From Colocasia esculenta (lineage: Eukaryota; Streptophyta; Magnoliopsida; Alismatales; Araceae), in NCBI GenBank assembly GCA_014218235.1, contig CM024760.1, positions 143,545,245-143,609,244 of the forward strand: 64,000 nt of DNA, read 5' to 3'. The first letter of the stretch is position 1, and the number at the start of each line of letters is the position of its first letter. Shown one piece after another: positions 24,776-36,939 of the stretch. The position numbers and the translations under genes are program-made. The notes below the pieces were generated by a model. It was not told the DNA's origin. It did not search any database and saw only the letters and a list, made by a program, of their open reading frames with translations.

Positions 24776-27190
24776 AGTCTAGTTCTATTTGCAAGTGTTT
24801 TCCCTAATTTTTATCAAGTGTACCTGGAGTATTAAGCATTTTCCAAAGGTCATGCATGTTTAGAGCTTTCCACGTTCGTGTCGTTTCTCACGTATCCTGA
24901 GGTCAAATATCATGAAACCAAAGTTCTCTTCTTCTCCTCGTACCCAACAAGTTTCATGTTCGGAGTTTTGTCCCAAGAGCCCTAGTTTGTGAGTTATAAG
25001 CATTGCATGCTTCGTGGTACAGTGTTCTACGTTTTTGGGCTGAACCCTACAACGCGACCAGTTTAGACCTCGGGTATTAGGCACTGGTATCGCGACAGGT
25101 TAACCCGTCGTGATTACCCAAAAGGCGACAGCCTATGTCGTCGCGATTTAGGACTTGTTCTGACAGGATCCGACTACATCAAACTATGTGCAACATCGTT
25201 TTCAGTGAATGTCTAGAACGCGACCATGTATGTTGTCGCGATTCTAATGTTTTCCCGCCTTTGGTTTCTGTGCTTATTTCATATTTAAGAAGGCTTGCAT
25301 GAATGCGTCGTACATGCACGTCGTGTTTCTGCGTCGACAATCGATACCTTGCATCGACTGCCTTAAACGTGTCTGTCATGACAATCACATTTCTATACTG
25401 ATTACCATGAATGCGTCCGGGTAAACTGTCGCATTTCTATTCTGAATCGATTATTCGTATCGACTGTTTCTAAACGTGACCGTTAGACCCGTTGCGATTT
25501 AGAACACTATTTGAACCCATGTGTTCACTATTTTAAACCTTGTGAATAGCAATGACTGTGTCCGTCGTGATTTAAAGAGCCTACCCGAGACCTGTTTGTA
25601 CAGCATGAAGTGTCCATCTTGCATGTCATAGTCTTGGTATACATCGTGCTATCTTTTCAAAGGCTTAAAACTAGTTAACCCATGAAGAAGCCATAACAAC
25701 GTGAAAGAGTATCCTATTGTTCTTAATTGACTCGATCTATTTCTTACAATGAATGATTGGTCATCTTGCTATTCTATTTTGTTAAAGTGAATGAATGTTA
25801 TCTTAAAATATTGTTAATCATGTCAAGTGCATGTTTCAATACCATGTCATCACGTTACTTATTTTTCACATGTTTATAACCGATGGATTGTGGATTGAGA
25901 CACGTACTACATTACACATTTGCACGTATAGGCAGCCCCTTCTTGGGAGATTGGAAACTCAGGCCGGTCATTCCGTATCGGCAGTCTAGTGACCTTTCTC
26001 TTAAGACCTTCGTAAATCTCCGTACTTCATGGATTCCCTCACGGACACTGAGTTAGTTGTACCATTGAAGTTCCCTGGAGATAGAATGCACTTCTTCTCT
26101 TCTCTTGCTCTCGTGAGTGTGATTTATAATCTTGACTTAAGCCATTAATATAAAGAGTGAACTAAAGTATAAATCATGTTGTTATGCTGCCGAAACTATC
26201 TCGTTATCATGAAATCATGTTCACTTTACTTGCTACTTCTTCACATCATTATCATGAACATGACATTATAATTGCTTACATCTTGAAACTCTTATTGGCC
26301 ATTAATGACTGTGGGTATCTACATTTGAAATTAAGTGAGATGTTGATCGGGCACGATGAGTGTCCAAGGGCTCCAGTCTAGCCCCAATAATAGAGAGTTG
26401 TAAATATATTGTTAACCATGGGGTATAATGATTATTGACATTGCATCTGCGCTGGGAGTACTTGCGTGTTGAATGATAGATACAATAACCACATATACGT
26501 GTCCTAGTGTGCATTTCAAGGTGGATCTTTTCGTGGTGTACATTAGTGTCTTCATGTTCGATTAGTGTTACATGATCGTGCTCGTGCGTACTTGCTTGCG
26601 TGATATGGCCATCCTGCAATTATTACAACTAAGTGATATCTTGAGTTCTTACAAACTATTGACATCTCGTGATCTTAAAGTGAAGTGCTATCTCGCGTAC
26701 TTGTTCAAAGTGATCTATTGCCAAGTTCTATCTTGATACCTTGTTCTAGATCTTACTCTATCATGATCATTTAATCTATCTTGTTCATGTATCGTTTTTA
26801 ATGAGATTTATCGTTCATGCATATCTTGAAAATCATGCTTACCTAGTTCTAAATTGTTAATCACTTATATCATTGTCCGCACATTGAGATATAAATCTTA
26901 CTGGGCTAGTTTGCTCATTCCCTACTTTTAACATTCATGGTGACTATGAAGTTGAAGAAGGAGACCAAGTCGAGGATGGGAATGTGTCCGAGTGAAGAGC
27001 GTTCCAATCTAGCTGCTATTCTTAGTTTACTCGAGTGTTAGAACATGTAGTAGGTAGTGAGGTCGTATGTACTTTTTTTTTATTTCAACTATGAAAGAGT
27101 TGTATTAGTTCCATTTGAAATAAAACAAAGTTTGAGATTTGAATACCAAGTTAGTGATGCTCATTTGGGCCCAATTATGTTTGTGTTGTG
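24776..27190 (+). repeat. Gypsy-type LTR fragment (plus orientation)
   Basis: No LTR termini, but several words are shared with the gypsy LTR at 10567-13598: TTACTGGGCTAGTTTGCTCATT (about 26908-26929), a GGGAG...GGTCATTCCGTA(T)CGG stretch at about 25946-25982, and TCGCGA elements near 25090, 25140 and 25235. No coding frame. It is cut on the left by the LARD LTR and fades out near 27170-27190. Confidence 0.5.
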
Positions 27191-27489
27191 AACACATCTA
27201 GTGCTTGCTAGCTAGAGGTTTATTTGTCAACAGCTCACGTCTTGGAATATCGACTTTACTATTTATCTCAAATAATATTCTGCTGCGTAATTCTCGAGAC
27301 TTGACAGGCCAGGTTGGAAGGAGATGGATGCCAGAGGGGGAGAGAGAGATAGAGACAGAGGGAGGCCAGGTGGGGATGGGTGCCGAAGACTCCTCCAGCA
27401 CCAATGGGGGGGGAGAGAGAGGAAGATTCAGAGATAGAGACAGAGAGACAGAGGGAGGGGGAAGGATAGTCGGAGCCTCCTCCGGCACC

Positions 27490-27530
<41 letters not shown>

Positions 27531-28300
27531 AGATGGAGGGAGGGAGGGAAAGGCCCACTTGCCGCCATGGAGTTGAGTTGCCGGAGCTGCTACCAGCCAC
27601 TGTGTAGAGGAGTCGCCATGCGTTTCGGGGAGGGGCAAGAGGGGGGGGGGGGGGGGGGGCGGGCCGAGGGTGTCGCCGTGTTGGGATGCCAAGTCTGCCT
27701 ACTACCGAGTGGTGCGATTAGCAGGGGCAGGCCAAGGGTGTCACGATGTCGGGATGCCAAGTCTGCCAACTACCGGGTGGTGCGATTAGCAGGGGCAGGC
27801 CAACGACGAGGGCATCGCCGTGTCTGCAAGGGGCGAGGGGCCAACCGACCGAGGGCAGGGATGGCCGGCGCCGGTGGCTGATGGCGAGGATGACGAGGAG
27901 GGCAACATTTACGGGATTTCAGATTGGGCCTTAGGTCGTTTGCCGATGGGATTTAGGGGAGGGGCTGGTAGGGTTTTAGATATGCATATTTATATATTAG
28001 ATATGAACCATTAGATCTAAGATTAAATGGCCAGAAATAATCTAGTTTCGGATCGGACCTTAAATGGAGCGGATCTTCTATCTCCGCGTCTGCTCCGTTT
28101 ATTATTCGGATAATATTCGTATCTGAATCCGTTTTGTCAAATATCTGTTAAACGAATATAGATATACTTAATTAAATATAAATCTAAATCAAATCTAAAT
28201 ATTATCAGGATCCGTATTCAGTCCTAAGTAGACCTTTTATCTCATCATTCATCAACATCGAGACCCCGTCCAAAGCCTGACCTGACGGCTGAGATTCAAC
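27190..28300. other. Low-complexity region upstream of MAEA
   Basis: Contains GA-rich DNA with a (GA)n microsatellite at 27490-27529, a run of about 19 G at 27641-27659 and a roughly 77-bp tandem duplication at 27670-27812 (GGGATGCCAAGTCTGCC...). There is an AT-rich patch at 28040-28210. Open frames through the GA and G runs are repetitive and resemble no family I know. Confidence 0.55.
27490..27529 (+). repeat. (GA)n microsatellite
   Basis: About 18 uninterrupted GA dinucleotides. Confidence 0.9.
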
Positions 28301-28480
28301 CGTGAGAAATGATGGTCTTGATTCACCCCGGCGAAAAATGGCAGCGGAGGTCGTCGAAAGGAAATATGGACGCGCCACGCCAGAAACAGAGGGAGGAACA
28401 ACACCACCTCTGATCTCTATTATTATTCCCACGCAAAGGCAAGTAGGCAGCCCCACCCCACCCGCCTCTTCTGTTCGGGC

Positions 28481-29525
28481 ATGGAGATGGCGATGGACTC
28501 GCCGATGCCCAACGGCGACTCCGCCGCCGGCTCCGCCGCCACCTCTGTCCCCGCCGCCGCACCCCCTGCCCCCCAGCACGCTCGCCTCGCCCGGCTTGCA
28601 GAGTCTTTGAAGCTGGAGCACCAATTCCTGCGTGTCCCCCTAGAGCACCTCAAGAAGACCATGCGCGCCAACCACCGAGCCGCCGAGAAGGAGATCTCCG
28701 CCGTGATCTCCACCGTCGCCGAACTGTCTTCGTCCTCCGCGGGCGCTCCCGCCGGCGACGGCGAAGACGATGGCCGCCGACGATCCCGGGAGGAGGCCGT
28801 CCACCAGCTCACCTCTCTCGTGTCCCGTCTCCAGGGTCTCAAGCGCAAGGTCACGCGAGGCCTCCCTGCCATGATCTCGCTGTTTTCTCTGTCTTGGGAG
28901 GGGTTTCTAATGCCTTCTGTTTCTTGGGCAGCTGGAGGAAGGTGGGCGGGTCGAGAACCTACAGGTTCAGAGGTGTAGGGCGCGACTGGACCACCTGGAC
29001 GTGGTGACCTTGGGGAACCAGGCAGAGTGGAGCAACAGTCGGCTTAAGCGGGTTCTGGTGGACTATATGCTACGGATGTCGTACTATGACACGGCCGTGA
29101 AGCTTGCAGATATCAGCGGCATACAGGTTTTCGGGGCTTTAGTCAAAATTGATGGCTGAAACATTATCCCTTTTTTAAGTTACCCTCAGTAATTCAAGTA
29201 TTGTGAAATGTGGGGCTATAGTAGCGTTGACTTAGGTTTCTTCCTATCACTTTGTCTTTGTTCAGAGAGTTATCTATGCCAATTCTCGAAATATCTGATG
29301 CGAGAATGTTTGCTTAGGTTTAACGAGTGTCATGTCCTTCTTACGTCGGCGTATCGATAATATAGGCTCTCCTATCTTAATGGTTTCCAAAATGTATTGC
29401 AGGATCTCGTAGACATTGATGTTTTTCTTGATGCTAAAAGGGTGATAGATGCGCTTCATAACAGGGAAGTGACGCCTGCTCTGGCCTGGTGTGCAGAGAA
29501 CAAGTCTAGATTGAAGAAATCCAAG
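28481..29525 (+). CDS. MAEA: MAEA homologue (GID/CTLH E3 ligase subunit), first three coding exons
   Basis: Exons 28481-28849, 28932-29126 and 29403-29525 (123 + 65 + 41 codons) join in phase 0 with GT-AG introns of 82 and 276 bp. The 229 residues match the N-terminal half of plant MAEA/Fyv10/GID9 proteins. There is an Ala/Pro-rich start, a conserved helical stretch with SLKLEHQFLRVP at about 41-53, then LKRVLVDYMLRMSYYDTA (about 161-178) of the LisH motif. The beginning of CTLH follows (DLVDIDVFLDAKRVIDALHN from 189). In yeast and animals this subunit pairs with RMD5 through a RING-like end to form the catalytic core of a multi-subunit ubiquitin ligase; a similar role in plants is inferred. 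The start was chosen at the first ATG of a three-ATG cluster (28481, 28487, 28493). The rest of CTLH, the CRA region and the RING (about 170 residues) were not found down to 36944. Intron 3 is therefore either very long and filled with transposons, or the gene is truncated. Confidence 0.88.
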
Positions 29526-30743
29526 GTTTATTTCCTTCTTACATTTTGGCTTTTTCATTGTTCACAAGCAATGCTTTTGTGTTAGTGAGGAACTTTTTTA
29601 TGTATGCATGAGGTAGGGATACAAAATGCAAACTGTGTCATGTAGGTAAAATACAGGTGAACTGAAAACCAATTAGAGCAGGAAAACTGTTTTATTTAAC
29701 CATTTGTGTCATTTATTTAATTCTCAAGTCACAAAAAAAAAACAAACAAGTTATGTTGAGACTTAGGAGAAGAAGATCCACTTGGGTATAATATTATTAA
29801 CCTGATCTTTTTTATGAGATGTTCAAAGAGAACCTGCGAACTGTGAAAAAAAATGCTAATGTCATCTGCATTGATTGGAATCCAAAGCTGAAAGTGGCTT
29901 GAGAATGACATATCTTATTTTGTTACTCCTTTTGCTTGCCACCTTTTTATCCATTTAAGTGCCACTGGGAGCTTTCGGAGAATGCATCAGGGTCTCATGT
30001 TTCTCCTAATTAACCTTTGAAGTGTTTATGTTTGGCTTGCACAAATTGTGAAAAGGAGCACAGGAAGTTGGCAACCACTTTATGTACAAGTCTGTTACTC
30101 AAAAAATTCTTCTGCATAGGGAGCGTCCTGTAGAGAAACTTCACACCATCCTTCAAACTTGCAGAATACTGAGTCCCTTTGACTCAATTCTGCATTTGCC
30201 TATCCACAAAGCAGAAACCATGTCTACTGGATTTCCTCAACACATGCCTTGATATTCCTTTTTTATCTCGTACTCAGTAGGTGGGCTCTTTCATGGATAT
30301 TGGTCCATTCCAAGACATCCCCTTTTGACTGTGAATCAGATTTAATATCTAAATTATGGTCTGCAGAGCCACCTGCTTCCATTTGGTTTTGGGTGAACTG
30401 GATCAGGAATGATCCTCCCTGGTCCAGTTCAGCTGGTCCTTTAAGAAAGAAAGAGTGAATTTTTCTTTCAAAGAGAAAAGAAAGAAAACTTTAAAATGTT
30501 TAGCATACTGTTGGAACACAGAGAGAAGGGAAAAATGGGATTTGGTGATATAGAGATTTGGATGATTTTTCATTTTTGTTGCGGGGATACCAATCTGTCA
30601 AACAGACAGAATTTAAGACTCGCTCGATGCGAGATTTCTGAGGTGTATGTGTGTCCATTTATTAGACGGTTGCGCCTTTGTTTAATATATTTGTTCCTCG
30701 TGTTTATTTTATCTGGCGATTTGGGTATCGTGTGCTGGACTCT
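29526..30743 (+). other. Start of MAEA intron 3 (or 3' flank if truncated)
   Basis: Begins GTTTATTT after the third exon. AT-rich, with no exon matching the next conserved MAEA block (KFEFQLRLQEF) and no other recognisable gene. Confidence 0.5.
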
Positions 30744-30751
30744 TTCTCCAC

Positions 30752-32139
30752 CATGGATGGCAAAGTCGGCCGACTCGGAGCGGAGTCGGCCGACTCTGAG
30801 TCGGGTCGGCCCCTGGCGACCCGACTTGGGGGGGTGAACAACGACCCACCCATGGGGCTAGGTGGAATCGGGGTGAGTCAACCGAAATCGGGTGGAGTCG
30901 GGCCGACTCAACCCGACTCATCCCGACTCCACCCCGATTCCATCTGGTGTAGCCGATTCCCTCAGGTTACCTTCAGGATCCTCTTCAGGCAGAGTTGTCA
31001 GGATCCCCTTATTTACCTAAATATCATTTAAGTAAATGTTATTATTTGTAGTTTCATTTACTTAAGATATTACATGTAAATAAGGAAGTACCCCCCATTT
31101 GAATCCAATAAAAATATAAAAAAATTATATCTTTTACCAATAAAAAGTCAACTCTCCCATCGAAGAAGAACATCGCGATTTCGGTGATTTTAGCGAAATG
31201 CTAACTTTATAATCTCTCATAATTTAGCTTATCTAAAAATTTGATAATTCAAATAAACCATATGGAACACTAAAAATCCAAAGTCCGGTAAAAAAAGTCA
31301 AACGTGCATATGACTTCTCCAAGAGAGTCACTCTCCTACTGACAACACTTAGTCTGCTTGTGACCTCTCAGGATTTGGTCAAACCTAAGCTATCATCACC
31401 TAAACTCATGAGATTTTTCACTTTTTAATTGAAAAGAAATTTAAAAGTGACAATTCTCATGACTTTGAGTGATGATAGCTTAGGTTTGACCAAATCCTGA
31501 GAGGTCTCAAGCAGACTAAATGCTGTCAGTAGGAGAGTGACTCCCTTGGAGAAGTCATATGCACGTTTGACTTTTTTTTACAGGACTTTGAATTTTTAGT
31601 GTTCCATATGGTTTATTTGAATTATCAAATTTTTAGATAGGCCAAATTATAAGAGATTAGAAAGTTAGCATTTCGCTAAAATCATCGAAATCGTGATTTT
31701 CTTCTTCGATGGGAGAATTGACTTTTTATTGGTAAGAGATATGATTTTTTTGACATTTTTATTGGATTCAAATGGGGGGTACTTTCTTATTTACATGTAA
31801 TATCTTAAGTAAATGTCATTTACTTAAATAATATTCAGGTAAATAAGGTATCATAGTTACTATTGCTCTGTATTGTAATATGAACATATGTGTAACTAAA
31901 CTATGGATATACTCAATATGTTCTATTATTATATATTTTTAAATAATTTTTCTGTGATTTTTACTGATTTTCTATGATTTTTTCGGATTTTTTTTTCAAA
32001 TTTTTAACATTTTTTAAACATGGCCGATCCAGGGTCGGCCAGACTCCATTAGAGTCGGCCGAATCCATGGATCCGACTCGACCCGGGTCGGGGTCGGCTG
32101 GGTCCGACTCACCCAACCGACCCGACTCTGCCATCCTTG
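30752..32139. mobile_element. Non-autonomous hAT element (MITE) with foldback core
   Basis: 1388 bp. Terminal repeats CATGGATGGCAAAGTCGG and, at the other end reading inward, CAAGGATGGCAGAGTCGG. The 8-bp target duplication TTCTCCAC is at 30744-30751 and 32140-32147. Subterminal DNA is packed with GTCGGCCGAC-type palindromes. The core (31007-31848) is a long inverted repeat of the shared AT-rich module. No coding capacity. If MAEA is intact it lies in intron 3. Confidence 0.9.
31007..31848. repeat. Foldback: two inverted copies of the shared AT-rich module
   Basis: Arms about 31007-31425 and 31445-31848 are close complements from CCTTATTTACCT inward, separated by a short AT-rich loop. A transcript would form a hairpin of about 400 bp, a possible small-RNA source. 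Confidence 0.9.
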
Positions 32140-32229
32140 TTCTCCACCGATGTAAACACCTGATGTTTATTTACATCAGAATTGAATCCGAACACCTTTG
32201 ATAGATAAGTTGAGATTTGTATTTTATGA

Positions 32230-33690
32230 CGGAAAGGGCAACATGATTTTGGGGGAGCGTATGCTCCTTTCATATTTTAACATGTTCTTTTTGAACAAAC
32301 GGGTATAAACTCGAGAACTTATTAACATTTGAACGAGTTGTGTGTCGGGCAGAGTTTCCGTATGAAGGGAGTTTCCACATAAAAACACACATGAACATTT
32401 ATGATGAACATATGGTTGTACCTTGGGCAGAGCCTCCACTTGGGTAGAGTCTCTCCATGGAGGTATGCACATATGAATATACAATGGTCATATGATTGTA
32501 TCTTGGGCAGAGTCTCCCCATAGAGGTACACACATATGAACATATGATGATCATATGATTGTATCTTGGGCAGAGTCTCCCCATAAAGGTACGCACATAT
32601 GAACATACGAACACTTCATCCTCATGGAGTCTAGCTCGACATGAGGGTAATGAACATGTGAATGTTAAAGTATTTTATCCCCATGGAGTCCCGCTCAACA
32701 TGGAAAATACTTAAACACACGAACACATGAACATATAGCATTTTCATTTCCACGGAGTCTCGCTCAACATAGAAATGTTCAAACACAAGATTATATGAAA
32801 TTTTGATCTCCAAGAAGTCCCGCTCAGCAGGGAGATGTTTAAACATATGAAATTAGATTTCATCCCCCAAGGAGTCCCGCTCAACAGGGGGGGGGGGGGG
32901 GGAATATACACAAGATTTCACATTTTTGAGGTCGACTTGGCTTGCCGAGCACGAAGGCTTCACGTCGAGCACGAACACTTCACATGAGCTTCACGATCAA
33001 GACGACCATTGACCAAGGCGATTACCATCTCCCCTTTTCGTTGTTTTGAGGGGGTATATATAGAGTTTTGAAGGGGTGTGAGGAGGGAGATCTACTCGGA
33101 TGGATGTCTATCCGGGTAGACGTCCTACTCGGATGGACCTCCATCCGAGTAGGGAAACCCCTACTCGGATGGAATGTCCATCCGAGTAGGGGGAAATTCC
33201 CCTCTTCTCGGATGGACCATCCATCTGAGTAGGAATTCCCTACTTGGAGGACTCCTTTCTTGGCTCTTCTATAAATATAACCTCTGGCATTTCGCCAAGG
33301 GTTGTTGATCTTCGCATTCCTTGTGACGAGAGGACGTAGGCTTCATTGTTTGGCGTCCTTCCGACGAAGATGAAGAGTTGTATTGCATTGTCTTGCAAGT
33401 ACTTGGTGCTTCCTTTTGCAAGCAAAGTAGGGGTTGTATTCTTCTTCGAAGTATCGGATCCTGTTGACCTCGCACCATCGAAGAATTTGAAGTTGTATTC
33501 TTCTTCGAAACGTTGTTCTTGTTGAACTTGTACTTCGTCGAAGGATTTGATGTTGACCTTCTTAATAAGCCCTTCTCTTGACTTAATAAAAGGCCGAGAT
33601 CCAATATTACATAAGTAAACATTGGATCAATATGAATATTTTCCGGCATTCCTATAAAATGCCCATTGTGAAATTTCGGGGTCCAACACA
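32230..33690 (+). repeat. LTR-like block rich in tandem hairpin repeats
   Basis: A purine run (TTTTGGGGGAGCG, about 32250) precedes TGCTCC, and the block fades near GGGGTCCAACA (33681-33691). A TATA box (TATAAATA) is at 33270-33277. Inside are three units of about 69 bp (32390-32610), five hairpin units of about 65 bp (32625-32900), a poly-G run and CTACTCGGATGGA/TCCATCCGAGTAG inverted repeats (33085-33235). This is the layout of a 3' LTR, probably copia, but no partner LTR or target duplication was found. Confidence 0.4.
32625..32900 (+). repeat. Hairpin array with constant loop AGTCCCGCTCA and changing stems
   Basis: Units with different complementary stems: CTCATG/CATGAG, CCATG/CATGG, TTTC/GAAA, ATCTCC/GGGAGAT and CCCCC/GGGGG, each around GGAGTC(C/T)CGCTCAACA. 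Confidence 0.75.
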
Positions 33691-33699
33691 TACTAAGAC

Positions 33700-36600
33700 A
33701 TATTATTAAATAACAAAGACATATTATTAAATAACAAATCATTAGAGGCTCTAACCTAATGAAATTAGGTGATAACGACTCGATTAGGTTCAAAACTTTA
33801 AATCTCTTGAGATTAGGTTTGAATCTCTCTTAAATTTTGGTTTAGTTGAATTGAGTGTCATTTTATTTTTCCTTTTTGTTTAAAAAACTGAATAGATGGT
33901 GAGGGAATGGGTCCGGAAACATGGAACCCATTGATTCCCAAGTTGAACTAGAACTGGGACTGGGACAATGGCTGGCCTTCATGGCTGGCCAGAACCAGTT
34001 CCAGTTCCCCATACCTCAATCTAAACTGGTCCACTATTATCTTAGCCTGTATCAGATTAGATCAGTGGAGAGACTTGATTTGAGGGAGGAAAGCCTGACT
34101 ATGAGCCTAACAAGAAGCCAAAGGAAAAAAGGAAAAGAAAGAAAATGGGAAAATGAAGAATTGAGAAAGAACGTGAAAAGAAGAAGAGTATGGAAAGTAG
34201 TATATCATCGAGGGAATGACCTTTATGGTCTTTGAACTCTACACCTCTAACTAGAACCATCAATGTTGGGAGGTTGCCCCTAGGCCCCCTACTAGATCCT
34301 TGATTGCCATCTTCATGTTGCTCTAGAAAACATGTAGTTTAGCACTCTGAGTCCTTAAGGTGCCACAGATGGGTCTACCTGTGAAGCTGGCATGGATGGC
34401 ATGCTACCATCATTGGACAGGTTAGGGAGCTGATTACCTACTCAAGGTGATGCATCCTCATATTAATGGGCACTTTCAAATGATTGCTGAGTCTCAATCT
34501 CGAGTTCCAAAATCTCTAATATGGGTTGGCCGGCCTTCCATTGCACCTAGGAATGGAACTAAAGGATGCACCAGGTGCCCAATTTCACACATGTCAACCA
34601 TTCACGGTTGTGTGCTTTAAGTTTTGTATCAACCTTCTCTTCTTCCTTTTTTACTAACTCCTTCACAGAAGCTATGGATGACACAATTTGGAATGTGCAA
34701 TGGTTTACAATTAGGAAAATGGTAGATTGGCCAGTTTTGCCTGAGGATGGGAGGTCAAATTCATAAAAGAGAGTAGATGTGATTAGGTCTGGGCTGTTTT
34801 TAGGCTGCCTTCGGCCTTATTTGGTGGGTTTAAGTGTACCAGCCATGTTACAAAGTCCATTAGAGCTGCCTTCTTCAGAAAGAGGGAGGTTTTGGACAAA
34901 AAGGACTTCATCACATCAATTGGAAATATTTCTGAGATAGGGAAAAATGGGGACCCTGTTAGCCATCTGGTTCCTATTGGTACTCTGAATAGGCATTGTT
35001 AACCAAATGATTGTGGAAGGTAGAAAAGGATGACCACCCTTTATGGGGGACGGGGGAGAATTGTGAGGTAGGCATATTTGCAGGGAAATTCTTATTGGTG
35101 TAATGGCCATTTTGGAGGAAACTATATTTCTTCTATGTGGGAAAACACATCAGCAAGTAGATGCACGTTTTCAGATGCTCATCTGAAATCAGTATTGGGA
35201 ATGGACGGATTACTGTCTGCCCATTGGTCTCCTATCCTGGGTGGGTCCTTGATGGCAATAGAGATCCCCACCTGGCATATTTATTTCCTAATCTGTAGGC
35301 AGTTATTTTTAATTGCCAACAAAAGAATAAGCAAGCTATTTCTGCAAGGCTGACACAGGTACTATGGAATTTGAATTTCTTTAGAAATATGACTGATTTG
35401 GAAGCCCGAGTTGTAATCTCTAATGGACTATTAGCTCCATGGCGAGATTTTTTTTTTGAGCACCTATCTTGATAAACCCTGCGATGTAACATGATCAGTC
35501 AGTAACACAACTTGAATAGTAATGTCTTGTGCTATAAATGCATAAGCAAGTAAAGAGTACATCTATACAACTATTAAAGAAGTAATAACCCAGTAAAGAG
35601 ACTAGAACAGGACCTAATTGAAAATGAATTGAGTTATTGATTTTGTTATCAAGATGTTTATGTCCATAATTAATCTACACCTTGGAGGGATATGCACTTA
35701 GAAGACATCTTTTATACTGTACCTAATCTCAAAGTTAGTTCTATATGTATGACCAGCCATGAGAAAAATAAATGCAATAGATAAAAGGACAATGAACAAT
35801 GTCAGTTGGCCATAAACTTTGCCTTTGTGGATGGAATCCCCTAAGAAGAGTTAAAATGGCTGTTCTGCAGCTTCTGCTTCTGCTCCTTGGGAGGTGCCAA
35901 ATAAATGACTACTTGTATCTGAGTGTTAAGCATAAAGGTTCCCTTGACCCTCAAAGCTGGGGCCAACCAGGTTCCAGGAACTGCTACATGAACTAAATGT
36001 CTTCCCAAGCCGAGAAGTTTACTCCAAAAGAATCCTGACAAACTGACAGATCTCTGTTGGAAAATCAATATTGTCTGGGACAGAAATGATAAGAGAAAGT
36101 TGAACTGGCAGGCAGACAGGAGCTTATCAGTAAATTCAACTGCAAATATGCTGTCTGACAGAGGCAGGAAAGTAGCCTGGTGAAAACATGTGTAGTTTAA
36201 GAAATACCAATAAAGATCAAAATCTTCCTGTGGAAAGTGTCATGGAAATGATTATCTACAAGGAAGAATTAGGAGTTTCAACAAAATCTCTAAGGGTATA
36301 TTTATTTTCTGTGGCTATTATGAGAAAACTGTGTCATTTCTTCATCACTTGGTATGATGGACTCACTTGGAGGATTTTTTTTTTCAAGACTCCAAAAATG
36401 AATTGGCACAGTTACCATGACATTTTATTTTGCTTTTGCTGAAAACATGGGAAAGATTAACCCAATGAACCTGGAAATGTAAATCTGGAATATTATGTGC
36501 AATTTGGAGGGAGTGAAATGATAGAAATTTCAAGGATAAGTCTGACTCAGCAGACGTTATCATGAGATGTATTTTTACCACTACCTTAGTCATATGGGAG

Positions 36601-36939
36601 ATAAAAGTCCATATTCTGTTCTTATGGAAACAGCTATGTTAGAAAGTTGGCTCCTTTTTCGATCAATGAATTGTAGCCTGTTGGACACCTTCCAAAAAAA
36701 ATGGTTCCCAATAAGAAGCGTTAGTCGACTTCATCTTCTGTAACATACCAGATTAGATTTGCTGAGAAATGTTGTGGATTGTTTTGTTTTTGAGATGGTA
36801 TAGAGTTGTGGAAAGTGGAGATTTTTAGATCTTTAGTGGAGGCCTTTTTTGGTTTTTCTGAAATGGAGGAAGAATTCTATCTATTGGGCAATTTGGTGGG
36901 GTTGAGTAGGAGAAGGTTCAGAAAGGAGTTTGCAGGGGT
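33700..36939. other. Unassigned region without recognisable gene
   Basis: About 3.2 kb of AT-rich, non-repetitive-looking DNA. I see no continued coding frame, no MAEA exon, no LTR ends and no primer-binding site. It could be intron, old TE remnant or intergenic DNA. Confidence 0.4.

Noticed and set aside
8753..24780. AGTCT at 8753-8757 and 24776-24780 as target duplication of the minus-strand LARD
   Set aside because: The left copy is not followed by an LTR end, and the copia internal sequence does not resume after 24780. A five-base match is expected by chance.
27205..27692. Ser/Leu/Pro-rich frames on both strands across the (GA)n repeat
   Set aside because: Microsatellite translation, with no start context or homology.
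27567..27881. 104-residue open frame through the poly-G and tandem-duplicated region
   Set aside because: It depends on a homopolymer and a duplicated segment, and resembles no protein family.
28205..28624. Minus-strand 139-residue frame opposite MAEA exon 1
   Set aside because: It is a shadow of the GC-rich first exon.
30752..32139. Mutator-like element because of the long inverted repeat
   Set aside because: The 8-bp duplication TTCTCCAC and short hAT-type ends lie outside the foldback, so the whole is a hAT element with a foldback core.
33921..34235. 104-residue open frame with a Lys/Arg-rich end
   Set aside because: Isolated, without recognisable domain or splice partner; the region looks non-coding.
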